DNA of 49,936 nt from Pseudomonadota bacterium (GTDB lineage: Bacteria > Pseudomonadota > Gammaproteobacteria > Burkholderiales > Thiobacillaceae). The translations under genes were made by a program, and so were the position numbers. The notes beneath the pieces are model-generated. The model was not told where the DNA came from. It did no database searches and saw only the letters and a program-made list of their open reading frames with translations. The DNA lies in contig JAKADY010000020.1 in assembly GCA_021826065.1 (NCBI GenBank), positions 1 to 49,936 of the forward strand, in the 5' to 3' direction. Shown here piece by piece: positions 1 through 7,760 of the stretch. The stretch's first letter is position 1. Each line of letters begins with the position of its first letter.

Positions 1-359
1 CTCGGCTATCAGGGCTTTGAGGTTGCTCACCCCGTGCCGGCGCAGGAAGCCGCAGGGCCGAGCGGGAGGCTTGTGTCAATGAACTCACGGGTGATGACCA
101 GCAGGTCATCCAAGGGCAACGGTAGGCAACAGTGCAGCTCGACGACTATTGGCCTGCCTCAAGCCGGGGTCAGTGTGGTGCGCAGGTTGTGCGGTCGGTG
201 GGATCGGTCGCAGACGTCCTCGCGGTATTTCCACTTACGCACCGTGCTGCGGGAGGTGCCTGACAGGGTCGCAAGCTTGCGCTCGGAGAGCGTGCTGTTC
301 TGCAGCTCGGCGCGGATGGCAGGGGTGGTGCGGGCCTTTTTGTGCAGACGTACGAGCAT
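1..359 (-). pseudogene. Decayed IS481-type transposase, 3' end beyond window
   Basis: Read on the minus strand from ATG 359, the first 66 codons give a transposase N-terminus with a helix-turn-helix of the IS481 kind (LHKKARTTPAIRAEL, then STVRKWKYREDVCDRSH, then TTLTPA). A TGA at 161-159 then stops the frame. The same frame continues with recognisable family sequence (PLDDLLVITREFI near 125-87), and the next conserved piece (LRRHGVSNLKALIAE, 45-1) lies in a different frame, so there is also a frameshift at about 50-75. The start has a good Shine-Dalgarno (AAGGAGGG). This is a dead remnant of a single-ORF IS481-family element running off the left edge. I could not identify its terminal inverted repeats in 360-545, where I see no gene. 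Confidence 0.8.
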
Positions 360-545
360 GACAGTACCCTCCTTGACATTCGGTTGCCCCTACGGCGCCG
401 GCGCCGCTGGCTTGACTACGGTCGCCCTTCGGGCTCGCCTCAATCAGCTTAAGCCAGCAAGGTGCGCACGACCTCGCGGGCAGTGAACAAAGGGTAACTC
501 CTTACAGGTATGCTATCAAGCGGGACTTAACAGGGTGACTTTGCT

Positions 546-1784
546 TCAGCGACGTTTTTTCTTCTTGCGGCGATCGCCACCGCTGCGGTGGCTTGGCGTC
601 GATGGAGTGTCCTCGTCCGTAAACATGGCCGTGACGAGCTCGCCGAAACCCATCTCTTCCTCGAAGGCGCGCAGCTCGGCGACGATGGCGTCGATGGCTT
701 GGGTCTGGCGGGTGGGATCGGCGAGGGCGGCGGCGCGTTGCTTGATCGCCTCGCATTCGGCGCGCGCGTCGTCGAGGCGTTTGTCGAAGAGGGCGTCGAG
801 GGCGTCGGGGCCGACCCGGGCGATGAACCTGGGACTGTCGTTTAGGCCGGCGGCGATGTGGTCGATGATTTCCTGCTTTTCGGCGTCCAGGGCGCGAACC
901 TGCTCGCGCAGGGCGTGGTTGAAGCGCTCGATGCGGGCCTCGGGAAGTTCCGCCAGGCGGTCGGCGTCGAGTTGTTCGCATTCGAGCTGTAGCGTGAGCA
1001 GGGTGAGCAGGTCGTTCTTGGCATAGGCCTCGTTGGCGCGTTGCATGAGAGCGGTCTTGCGCTGCCGCTCGTCTTCGTCCATCTCGCGGTCGGGGTGGAG
1101 CTGGCTCGCCAGCTTGCGGTAGGTCTCGCGTACGGCGCGGTCGGCCTCCTGTTGTGCCTCGGCGAGTTGCTGGGCCTTGCGGCTGGGCCGCCGCGCTTTG
1201 GCCGCCTTTTGTTGGGCGGACTGCTTCTCGGCCATGCGTGCCTGGGCGTTTGCGAGCATGTCCTCCAGGGTATCGCCCTCGAGACCGTCGAGCACCTCGT
1301 CGCCAAACATCTCTCCGAGCATGGCGCGGGCCATCTCGCGCTCGAGCTCGGCTTCTTCCTCGTTGGTGAGCGCGCTGTGGCGGTCGCGGATGGCCTTGAG
1401 CTCGGGGTCGTCGGTCTGGGCGAGCAGGGGTTCGAGCAGCCACAAAAGATATTCGCCCAGGGCGTTGCGGCGTTTTTGCGACAGTCGCTTGCCACCGGAC
1501 GGTTTGCTGAGCAGGGCGTCGAGGTGCTTGACCAGGTCAGTCTGGGCGCGTTGTGTCTCTTCAAGCAGCGGCATCATTTCGCTAAGCGCGCGCTGGTGTA
1601 GGTGGTCGAACTGCGCCTTCCAGCGGGCGACTGTCTCGCGTTTCTCGCGCACCTGATCGGTCAGACGGTTGAAGGTGCGCTGCGCCGGGTCGAGCTGTTT
1701 GCTGGAGCCGGCGATCTTGACGACGTTTGTTAGGCCCTCGGGCAGGGGGAGGTCATCGAACAGGCGGCCTTGTTGCTTGGTCAC
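546..1784 (-). CDS. J-domain (DnaJ-type) co-chaperone-like protein
   Basis: A 412-residue, highly charged, mostly helical protein with a J domain near the middle-to-C-terminal part. The segment TYRKLASQLHPD places the HPD tripeptide at about residues 230-232, followed by the usual helix III (NEAYAKNDLLTLL). The rest is coiled-coil-like, rich in Glu, Ala and Arg, and the C-terminus is a basic tail (RRKKKKRR). J proteins stimulate Hsp70 (DnaK) ATPase through HPD; the client here is unknown. I chose GTG 1784 over an upstream ATG at 1847 because it has an AGAAGGA Shine-Dalgarno, gives the MTKQQ-type start I expect for this family, and overlaps the upstream stop as GTGA, implying translational coupling to the methyltransferase gene. 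Confidence 0.8.
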   Translation of the reverse strand: MTKQQGRLFDDLPLPEGLTNVVKIAGSSKQLDPAQRTFNRLTDQVREKRETVARWKAQFDHLHQRALSEMMPLLEETQRAQTDLVKHLDALLSKPSGGKRLSQKRRNALGEYLLWLLEPLLAQTDDPELKAIRDRHSALTNEEEAELEREMARAMLGEMFGDEVLDGLEGDTLEDMLANAQARMAEKQSAQQKAAKARRPSRKAQQLAEAQQEADRAVRETYRKLASQLHPDREMDEDERQRKTALMQRANEAYAKNDLLTLLTLQLECEQLDADRLAELPEARIERFNHALREQVRALDAEKQEIIDHIAAGLNDSPRFIARVGPDALDALFDKRLDDARAECEAIKQRAAALADPTRQTQAIDAIVAELRAFEEEMGFGELVTAMFTDEDTPSTPSHRSGGDRRKKKKRR

Positions 1785-2656
1785 GACGGGGTCCTTCTGG
1801 GTGAGGCGACATTTGCGTGAAGGCGCGGGGCCTTCGGCGGGCGCCAAAGGGCAAAGACGCAGGGACGGTCTGCTATTGATCCGGCACGCAAATACTGTAC
1901 CGCCGTCATTCCGGCGCAGACCGAAATCCGGTGTTGTTCATGGGCGCCGGCCTGCGCCGGAGCGACGGAATCATTTTGCCGGGTTGATCGCATCATCGTG
2001 CTATCTCGCCACTGCGCAATCGTTTGGGTGAGCAGGGTCTCGCTGGGAGTCGTGAGGTCGCAGGCCACGCTGAGCCAGCTGTCCTCCCGGCAGGTCTCGA
2101 GGACGGCCGCGAACAGGGCCTGGCTGCGGTAGGGGGTCTCGATGAAGAGCTGGGCCTCGTCGTTCGCCTCGGCGCGCCGCTCCAGGGCACGTAGGGCCTC
2201 GGCGCGCGCCTGCGGCTTGGCGGGGAGGTAGCCGTGGAAGGCGAAGCGCTGGCCGCTGAGGCCCGAGCCCATGAGGGCGAGCAGGAGGGCCGAGGGACCC
2301 ACCAGGGGGCGCACACGGATGCCGTGCGCGTGCGCCAGGCGCACGAGCGGCGCGCCAGGGTCGGCCACGGCGGGGCAGCCGGCCTCGGACAGGAGCCCGA
2401 CGTCCTCGCCGCTGAGCAGGGGTTCGAGCAGCCGTGGCAGGGCATCGGCTGGGGTGTGTTCGTTGAGCTCCAGCAGGCGGATCGCCTGCAGCGGTTGGCG
2501 GGTGTCGAGCCGCTTGAGGAAGGCGCGGGCGGTCTTGGCGCGCTCGACGATGAAGACTTCCAGGCCGGCGGCGATGCGGCGCGTCTCCTCGGGCAGGACC
2601 CATTCCAACGGGGTGTCGCCCAGGGGCGTGGGGATGAGGTAGAGGGTCCCCGGCAT
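1781..2656 (-). CDS. RsmI-like SAM-dependent methyltransferase with inserted repeat near C-terminus
   Basis: Tetrapyrrole-methylase-fold protein of the RsmI (16S rRNA 2'-O-methyltransferase)-related group. It has the N-terminal GTLYLIPTPLGDT segment, LLSEAGCPAVADPG (about 89-101), the VGPSALLLALMGSGL motif (about 119-133) and FIETPYR (about 171-177). The substrate is unproven; this short branch is distinct from true RsmI. Residues about 218-262 do not look like the family: they are encoded by a palindromic repeat (1903-1968 and flanks) inserted in frame between TIAQWR and the normal terminal motif DRPCVFALW. The stop codon overlaps the next gene start as GTGA. The gene follows maf by 12 nt, so the three minus-strand genes form one operon. 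Confidence 0.8.
   Translation of the reverse strand: MPGTLYLIPTPLGDTPLEWVLPEETRRIAAGLEVFIVERAKTARAFLKRLDTRQPLQAIRLLELNEHTPADALPRLLEPLLSGEDVGLLSEAGCPAVADPGAPLVRLAHAHGIRVRPLVGPSALLLALMGSGLSGQRFAFHGYLPAKPQARAEALRALERRAEANDEAQLFIETPYRSQALFAAVLETCREDSWLSVACDLTTPSETLLTQTIAQWRDSTMMRSTRQNDSVAPAQAGAHEQHRISVCAGMTAVQYLRAGSIADRPCVFALWRPPKAPRLHANVASPRRTPS
1903..1968. repeat. Palindromic (REP/nemis-like) repeat inside a coding region
   Basis: CCGTCATTCCGGCGCAG (1903-1919) pairs with CTGCGCCGGAGCGACGG (1952-1968), an inverted repeat with 15 of 17 positions complementary and a 32-nt loop. Its sequence style (CGTCATTCCGGCGCAGaCCGGAATC-like) is that of widely dispersed proteobacterial palindromes. It sits inside the RsmI-like gene; with flanks it spans about 1873-2005, about 132 nt, a multiple of three, so the reading frame survives. 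Confidence 0.75.
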
Positions 2657-2668
2657 CCCCCTTACGCC

Positions 2669-3262
2669 TCACCCCTCACCCCCATGGGTGAGCACGTCCA
2701 ACCCCTCGTTGGCCAGCATCTCGGTCAACTTGATGAGCGGCAGGCCCACCAGGGCGTTGGGGTCTTCGGTCTCGTAGCGGGCGATCAGCGCGATGCCCAG
2801 GGACTCGCTCTTCGCGGAGCCGCAGCAGTTGTAGGGCTGGTCCTTGCGCAGATAGGCCTCGATCTGGGCGTCGGTGTAGTTACGCATGATGAGGCGCACG
2901 GGGACCACGGCGGTCTGTACGCGCCCGGTGCGGGCGTTGAGCAGGGCCAGCGCGGTGTGGAACTCCAGGGTCTTGCCGCGCATGCGCCTGAGTTGCTCGA
3001 CGGCCTTGTCATGGGTGCCGGGCTTGCCGAGCTGTGCACCCTCGAGCAGGGCCACCTGGTCGGAACCGATGATCAGGGCGTCGGGGAACTGGTCGGCCAC
3101 CGCCCGGGCCTTGGCCACGGCCAGGCGCAGCGCCGTGTCGTCCGGGCGCTCGCCGGGCAGTGGAGTCTCGTCCACGCGGGGGGCGGCGGCCTCGAACGGG
3201 ACTTGCAGGCGCGCCAGCAGCTCGCGCCGATAGGGGGAGGTGGAGGCGAGGACGAGGCGCAT
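2669..3262 (-). CDS. yceF: Maf/YceF family nucleotide pyrophosphatase
   Basis: A 197-residue Maf-fold nucleoside triphosphate pyrophosphatase. The N-terminal [17 protein letters not shown] is the phosphate-binding signature, IIGSDQVA (about 65-72) carries the catalytic Asp, and the C-terminal region has the YceF-type [11 protein letters not shown]. The YceF branch hydrolyses m7GTP and related modified nucleotides. In E. coli yceF lies beside yceD-rpmF and is transcribed away from them. Here it has the same polarity relative to yceD, but pycA/pycB and a MITE-like element lie between. The C-terminus GGEG-stop is encoded by a GGTGAGGGGTGA repeat also seen at the end of rluE. Confidence 0.9.
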   Translation of the reverse strand: MRLVLASTSPYRRELLARLQVPFEAAAPRVDETPLPGERPDDTALRLAVAKARAVADQFPDALIIGSDQVALLEGAQLGKPGTHDKAVEQLRRMRGKTLEFHTALALLNARTGRVQTAVVPVRLIMRNYTDAQIEAYLRKDQPYNCCGSAKSESLGIALIARYETEDPNALVGLPLIKLTEMLANEGLDVLTHGGEG

Positions 3263-3342
3263 GGACTTCAGAGGATGAGAAGCGAGAGATGAGAGAAGAG
3301 TGCAGTAGAGCTGGCTATGGCCTTGCTTTTCTCTCCCATATC

Positions 3343-3581
3343 ATCCTAAAAACCGCGGTTGAACGCGCCCGAAAGCGGGCTTGTACGACCGGCTGGCAAG
3401 GCGCGAGGACGCCGCAGGGTGGATCCTTGCAAGGAGGAGCAACGCAGCCAGACGGGCGTACAAGACCGAAGGCGGGCGGTTCGCGTGTTCACCCTCTGGG
3501 AGCGGATGACCGGAGGCAAAATCTCTTGCGTCATCGAGCTGTTACGAAGCCATAAGAGCGGTCAACTGCGGTTTTTAGGAT
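3343..3581. mobile_element. MITE-like dispersed element with terminal inverted repeats
   Basis: ATCCTAAAAACCGCGGTTGA (3343-3362) and its near-perfect reverse complement TCAACTGCGGTTTTTAGGAT (3562-3581; 19 of 20 positions) bound a 239-bp non-coding segment between yceF and pycB. No transposase is encoded. One short minus-strand reading frame (3346-3534, 62 codons) spans it but looks like a by-product. No clear target-site duplication is visible. The structure fits a non-autonomous miniature element or other dispersed palindromic unit. It fills the only gap over 300 bp (3263-3600) in this part of the window. Confidence 0.7.
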
Positions 3582-3600
3582 CATCCCTTTTCCCTGCCCT

Positions 3601-5454
3601 TCATTCCGGCTGTATCTCGACCAGGACCTGATCCGGCGTGACGGCGTCGCCCTTGGCCACAAAGATGGCAATGACCGTGCCGGCCACCGGGGCCTGGATC
3701 TCGTTTTCCATCTTCATCGCCTCGATGACCAGCACGCCGTCACCGGCGTTGACCCTCTGCCCGGTCTTGACCAGGACGTCGACGATGGTGCCGGGCATGG
3801 CCGTGGTGACGTGGCCGGGATGCGAGGGTTTGGGGCGCTGCCGCGAGGGGGCGGCCGGTGCCGTGGTGCCCGCTTTGCGCACGGGTTCGACACCCGGCGT
3901 GACCTCGATCTCACTCAGGGTCTCGACAAGGACCTCCTCGGCCACGCCATCGACATGCACATAGAAGGGCCGCTTGTCCTCGTCGCGGCGGCCGGTGCCG
4001 GTGACCCGCACATGGTAGGTCTCGCCGTGCAGGGTGATGCGGAACTCGTTCGGTGCATATTGCGCGGGCTGCTCGCCGGCGTGTTTCGCCTCGGGGGGCA
4101 GCAGGGGCTCGGGGGTGAGGGTGCCGGCGGCGCGCTCCTGCAGGAAGGTGCGGCCGAGCTCCGGGAACATGGCATAGGTGAGCACGTCCTCGTCGGACTT
4201 GGCCAAACCCTCGACCTCGCCGCGCAGCTTGTCGAGCTCCTCCGGGATCAGGTCGGCCGGCCGGCAGGTGATGACATCGAGGTCGCCGACGGCGAGCTTG
4301 CGCACCTCCTCGTTCACCTTGCCGGGCGCGCGCCCGTAGCGGCCGAGCAGATAGTTCTTGACCTCGTTGGTGACGGTCTTGTAGCGCCCGCCGGTGAGCA
4401 CGTTGAGCACCGCCTGCGTGCCGACGATCTGCGAGGTGGGGGTGACCAGCGGCGGGTAGCCGAGGTCTTCGCGCACGTGCGGGATCTCGGCGAGGACCTC
4501 GTCCATGCGCGCGAGCGCCCCCTGTTCCTTCAACTGGTTGTAGAGGTTGGAGAGCATCCCGCCGGGGACCTGGGCGGTGAGGATGCGGGTGTCGGTGCCG
4601 GTGAAGTCGGACTCGAACTGCCAGTATTTCTTGCGCACCTCGCGGAAATAGGCGGCGATCTCCTGCAGCAGGTGCAGGTTTAGCCCCGTGTCGTGCTCGG
4701 TGCCGGCGAGCGCCGCCACCAGGCTCTCTGTGGCGGCGTGGCTGGCGCCATTGGCAAAGCTGGAGATGCAGCAGTCGATGATGTCCACGCCGGCCTCGAC
4801 GGCCTTCAGGTGCACCATGGCGGACAGCCCCGCGGTGTCGTGGCTGTGCATGTTGACCGGCAGGCCGGTGGCCGCCTTGATCCTCTTGACCAGATCATAG
4901 GCGACGTAAGGGGTGAGCAGCCCGGCCATGTCCTTGATGGCGATGGAATCGACGCCCAGCTCGGCGAGTTCCTTGGCCAGCTCGACGAAGTAACTGACGT
5001 CGTGCACGGGGCTCACGGTGTAGCAGACCGTGCCCTGGGCGTGCTTGCCGCTCTTTTTGACCGCCTCGAGGGCGACGCGCAGGTTGCGCGTGTCGTTCAT
5101 GGCATCGAACACGCGGAAGACGTCCACCCCGTTGTCGGCGGCCTTGCGCACGAATTCGCGCACCACGTCGTCGGCATAGTGGCGGTAGCCGAGCAGGTTT
5201 TGCCCCCTGAGCAGCATGTTGATGCGCGTGTTGGGCAGGGCCCGGCGCAGCTTGCGCAGCCGCTCCCAGGGGTCCTCCTTGAGGAAGCGCACGCAGGCGT
5301 CGAAGGTGGCCCCACCCCAGGCCTCGAGCGACCAGTAGCCCACCTGGTCGAGTTTCGGGCAGATCGGCAGCATGTCTTCGGTGCGCAGCCGGGTGGCGAT
5401 GAGCGACTGGTGGCCGTCGCGCAGGACGAGGTCGGTGACGTGTACTTTCGCCAT
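3601..5454 (-). CDS. pycB: Pyruvate carboxylase subunit B / oxaloacetate decarboxylase alpha-like carboxyltransferase with biotinyl domain
   Basis: A 617-residue protein with an N-terminal carboxyltransferase TIM barrel (LRDGHQSLIATRLRTEDML, with metal-binding Asp and catalytic RDGHQS; VNMHSHDTAGLS carries the metal-binding His pair), a PYC/OADA domain (TPTSQIVGTQA), and a C-terminal biotinyl domain whose EAMKMENE motif places the biotinylated Lys at residue 581. With the adjacent biotin carboxylase subunit it would carboxylate pyruvate to oxaloacetate. No beta/gamma membrane subunits (oadB/oadG) are nearby, which favours a two-subunit pyruvate carboxylase over a Na+-pumping decarboxylase. 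The start MAKVHVTDLV was chosen by family similarity; the frame stays open upstream into pycA, but without family sequence. The spacer to pycA is 11 nt. Confidence 0.92.
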   Translation of the reverse strand: MAKVHVTDLVLRDGHQSLIATRLRTEDMLPICPKLDQVGYWSLEAWGGATFDACVRFLKEDPWERLRKLRRALPNTRINMLLRGQNLLGYRHYADDVVREFVRKAADNGVDVFRVFDAMNDTRNLRVALEAVKKSGKHAQGTVCYTVSPVHDVSYFVELAKELAELGVDSIAIKDMAGLLTPYVAYDLVKRIKAATGLPVNMHSHDTAGLSAMVHLKAVEAGVDIIDCCISSFANGASHAATESLVAALAGTEHDTGLNLHLLQEIAAYFREVRKKYWQFESDFTGTDTRILTAQVPGGMLSNLYNQLKEQGALARMDEVLAEIPHVREDLGYPPLVTPTSQIVGTQAVLNVLTGGRYKTVTNEVKNYLLGRYGRAPGKVNEEVRKLAVGDLDVITCRPADLIPEELDKLRGEVEGLAKSDEDVLTYAMFPELGRTFLQERAAGTLTPEPLLPPEAKHAGEQPAQYAPNEFRITLHGETYHVRVTGTGRRDEDKRPFYVHVDGVAEEVLVETLSEIEVTPGVEPVRKAGTTAPAAPSRQRPKPSHPGHVTTAMPGTIVDVLVKTGQRVNAGDGVLVIEAMKMENEIQAPVAGTVIAIFVAKGDAVTPDQVLVEIQPE

Positions 5455-5465
5455 GGTCGTGAGTG

Positions 5466-6884
5466 TCAAATCCCGAGGTGGGCGGCAATGGCGGCCGAGA
5501 TGGCCGCGGCGACGTGCTCCGGCGGACGGCGCACCGCATAGTCGAGCAGCTCCGGGTGGGCGTCGACGAAACCGGTGTTGAAGCGTCCGCTCGCGAAATC
5601 GGGGCTCGCGAGGATCTGCCGGTAATAGGGGATGGTGGTCTTGACCCCATAGACGATCATGTCGTCGAGGGCGCGGATGGCGCGCTGGATGAGGCCTTCC
5701 CAACTGAGGTTCCAGACCACCAGCTTGGCGATCATGGAGTCGTAGTAGGGGGGGATGACGTAGCCGGAATACATGGCCGCGTCTATGCGTACCCCCGGCC
5801 CCCCCGGCGCGTAATAGCGGGTGATGCGGCCGAAGCTGGGCAGGAAACTGTTCTTGGGGTCCTCGGCATTGATGCGGAACTCCATGGCATAGCCGGTGTG
5901 ACGGATGTCCTCCTGCCGGTACTGCAGCGGCAGGCCATCGGCGATACGGATCTGCTCCTGGACGATATCGATGCCGGTGATCTGCTCGGTGACGCAGTGC
6001 TCGACCTGCAGCCGGGTGTTCATCTCCATGAAGTAGAACTGGTTGTCCTGGTCGAGCAGGAATTCGACGGTGCCGGCGTTGACGTACTTGACCGCGCGCG
6101 CCGCGCGCACCGCCAGCTTGCCGATGTATTCGCGCTGCGCCTCGGTCAGTTGCGGCGAGGGGGCGATCTCGATCAGCTTCTGGTTGCGGCGCTGGATGGA
6201 GCAGTCACGCTCGAACAGGTGGATGCAGTTGCCCTGGCTGTCGCCCAGGACCTGCACCTCGATGTGCTTGGGGTTGACCACGCATTTTTCCAGAAAGACC
6301 TCCGGCTTGCCGAAGGCCTTGCCCGCCTCGGAGACGACGCGCTCGTAGTTCTTGAGCAGGTCGGCCTCGGAGTCGCAGCGGCGGATGCCACGCCCACCGC
6401 CGCCGTTGGTGGCCTTGAGCATCACCGGATAGCCGATCTTGGCGGCCAGGGCGCGCGCCTCCTCGACGCTCTCCAGGTTGTGGTCGGAACCGGGCACCAC
6501 CGGGATGCCGGCACGGATCATGGCCTGGCGCGCCTGGATCTTGTCGCCCATCTGCCGGATGACCTGGGCGGACGGGCCGATGAACTTGACGCCGCGCCGC
6601 GCGCAGACCTCGGCCAGAACCGGGTTTTCGGAGAGGAAGCCGTAGCCGGGGTGCACGGCGTCGCAACCGGAGGCGACCGCCAGATTGACGATGTTGTGCG
6701 CGTTGAGATAGCCCAGGACCGGGTCCGAGCCGATGTTGTAGGCCTCGTCGGCCTTTTTCACGTGCAGGGCGTTGCGGTCGGCATCGGTGTAGATCGCCAC
6801 CGACTTGATGCCGAGCTCCTTGCAGGCCCGGACGATACGTACCGCGATTTCACCGCGGTTGGCGACGAGTATCTTTCGTATCAT
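5466..6884 (-). CDS. pycA: Pyruvate carboxylase subunit A (biotin carboxylase)
   Basis: A 472-residue AccC-like ATP-grasp enzyme. It has the N-terminal domain KILVANRGEIAVRIVRACKE, the glycine-rich ATP loop KATNGGGGRGIRR (about 157-169), the catalytic segment EMNTRLQVEHCVTE (about 289-302) and the C-terminal biotin-carboxylase domain (YDSMIAKLVVW). It would carboxylate the biotin of the downstream PycB using ATP and bicarbonate. It could in principle be read as AccC, but accC normally follows accB; pairing with a biotinylated carboxyltransferase makes pycA the better call. It is transcribed divergently from yceD. Confidence 0.92.
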   Translation of the reverse strand: MIRKILVANRGEIAVRIVRACKELGIKSVAIYTDADRNALHVKKADEAYNIGSDPVLGYLNAHNIVNLAVASGCDAVHPGYGFLSENPVLAEVCARRGVKFIGPSAQVIRQMGDKIQARQAMIRAGIPVVPGSDHNLESVEEARALAAKIGYPVMLKATNGGGGRGIRRCDSEADLLKNYERVVSEAGKAFGKPEVFLEKCVVNPKHIEVQVLGDSQGNCIHLFERDCSIQRRNQKLIEIAPSPQLTEAQREYIGKLAVRAARAVKYVNAGTVEFLLDQDNQFYFMEMNTRLQVEHCVTEQITGIDIVQEQIRIADGLPLQYRQEDIRHTGYAMEFRINAEDPKNSFLPSFGRITRYYAPGGPGVRIDAAMYSGYVIPPYYDSMIAKLVVWNLSWEGLIQRAIRALDDMIVYGVKTTIPYYRQILASPDFASGRFNTGFVDAHPELLDYAVRRPPEHVAAAISAAIAAHLGI

Positions 6885-6959
6885 GGACGCGTGGGGGGTT
6901 CAGGGCGTGACGCGGACGGGCCGTGCCACCGGGTGCGGCGTCGTCCTGCTCAAGACCGT

Positions 6960-6987
6960 ATCCTACCATGCCGCCCGGCACCGGTAA
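6960..6987 (-). promoter_or_regulatory. Possible pycAB promoter
   Basis: On the minus strand TTACCG, a 16-nt spacer and TAGGAT (6965-6960) preceded by TGG (extended -10) lie about 75 nt upstream of the pycA ATG. They sit back-to-back with the strong yceD promoter. The match is moderate. Confidence 0.35.
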
Positions 6988-6989
6988 TT

Positions 6990-7018
6990 TTGACACGCGG
7001 GCGCTGCAACTATATGAT
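6990..7018 (+). promoter_or_regulatory. Near-consensus sigma-70 promoter of the yceD-rpmF-fab cluster
   Basis: TTGACA (6990-6995), a 17-nt spacer and TATGAT (7013-7018) form an almost perfect sigma-70 promoter. A start 6-8 nt after the -10 falls at about 7024-7026, only 2-4 nt before the yceD ATG at 7028, so the yceD message may be leaderless or nearly so. Confidence 0.8.
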
Positions 7019-7027
7019 TCACCGTTT

Positions 7028-7465
7028 ATGTCTGTGCCGTCTGAGATCGACACCCTGCGTTTCGCCCTGAACGCATCGCGCCTGTCCGGTGCGATCGAGC
7101 TGCGCGACATGACACGACTGCACGACCTGTTGTCCAGCCAGGTCGGGGTGGTGCGCTGGTGGATCGAGGGGGGCGTGGAGGCCGGGCGGCCTGTCCTGCG
7201 TCTGGGTATCGATGCGCAGTTGAGCCTGATCTGCCAGCGTTGCCTCGGTCCTTGCAGTCACAGCCTGCACAGCGAGACGGCCCTGCCGATCGCGCGTGAC
7301 GAGGCGGAGCTCAGGCAGTGGGAGAGCGAGGACCCCCTGCTCGACGGCCTTGTCGCCGAGCCGCATCAGAGCGTGCATGATCTGATCGAGGACGAGGTCC
7401 TCTTGAGCCTACCGGTGATCGCCATGCACGACGAGGGGGCCTGCCAGCCGGTGCAGGCACATTGA
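7028..7465 (+). CDS. yceD: YceD/DUF177 family protein (23S rRNA accumulation protein)
   Basis: A 145-residue DUF177 protein. It carries the family CxxC-type segment LICQRCLGPC (about 66-75) and the acidic LIEDEVLLSLPVIAMHDE block near the C-terminus. YceD homologues sit upstream of rpmF across bacteria and affect 23S rRNA accumulation; the mechanism is unclear. I chose ATG 7028 (MSVPSEIDTLRFAL) by family length and because the promoter -10 hexamer lies only 9 nt upstream, which excludes earlier in-frame starts. There is no Shine-Dalgarno between the predicted transcription start and the ATG. rpmF follows after 30 nt. Confidence 0.88.
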   Translation: MSVPSEIDTLRFALNASRLSGAIELRDMTRLHDLLSSQVGVVRWWIEGGVEAGRPVLRLGIDAQLSLICQRCLGPCSHSLHSETALPIARDEAELRQWESEDPLLDGLVAEPHQSVHDLIEDEVLLSLPVIAMHDEGACQPVQAH

Positions 7466-7495
7466 TGGACCCATTTGACTGTTGGAGTACTCGAA

Positions 7496-7681
7496 ATGGC
7501 TGTACAGCAAAACAAAAAGTCGCCGTCCAAGCGGGGCATGCATCGCTCGCACGACGCCCTGAGCAACCCGCCCACCGCAGTGGAACCGACGACGGGCGAG
7601 CTGCACCTGCGTCACCACATCAGCCCGAGCGGCTATTATCGCGGGCGCAAGGTGATCACGCCCAAGGGCGAGGAATCCTGA
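7496..7681 (+). CDS. rpmF: 50S ribosomal protein L32
   Basis: A 61-residue L32 starting [20 protein letters not shown], the invariant L32 N-terminus, followed by the gammaproteobacterial-type tail [16 protein letters not shown]. The zinc-ribbon cysteines of some L32 proteins are absent, as in E. coli. The start at 7496 is preceded by GGAG. The position between yceD and plsX is the conserved one, linking ribosome and membrane lipid synthesis in one operon. Confidence 0.97.
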   Translation: MAVQQNKKSPSKRGMHRSHDALSNPPTAVEPTTGELHLRHHISPSGYYRGRKVITPKGEES

Positions 7682-7760
7682 GCGCAGACGGCAAGGCCGT
7701 CGCAGGTGGCCGCTGTCGGCTCGCCTGCGCCCAGTGGCAGTCGGTCTAGCCATCAGCCCC

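Noticed and set aside
502-1443. Long Arg/Pro-rich open frames opposite or out of phase with real genes (also in 2001-2672, 5463-7070, 33276-34796 and 42826-44346)
   Set aside because: These are shadows caused by high GC; they overlap genes with clear homology and have low-complexity translations.
3346-3534. 62-codon minus-strand reading frame inside the MITE-like element
   Set aside because: It lies within a probable dispersed repeat, has no family similarity I can see and no good ribosome-binding site; frames like this recur wherever the repeat does.
3601-6884. Na+-pumping oxaloacetate decarboxylase
   Set aside because: The oadB and oadG genes are absent and a biotin carboxylase subunit is adjacent, so pyruvate carboxylase fits better.
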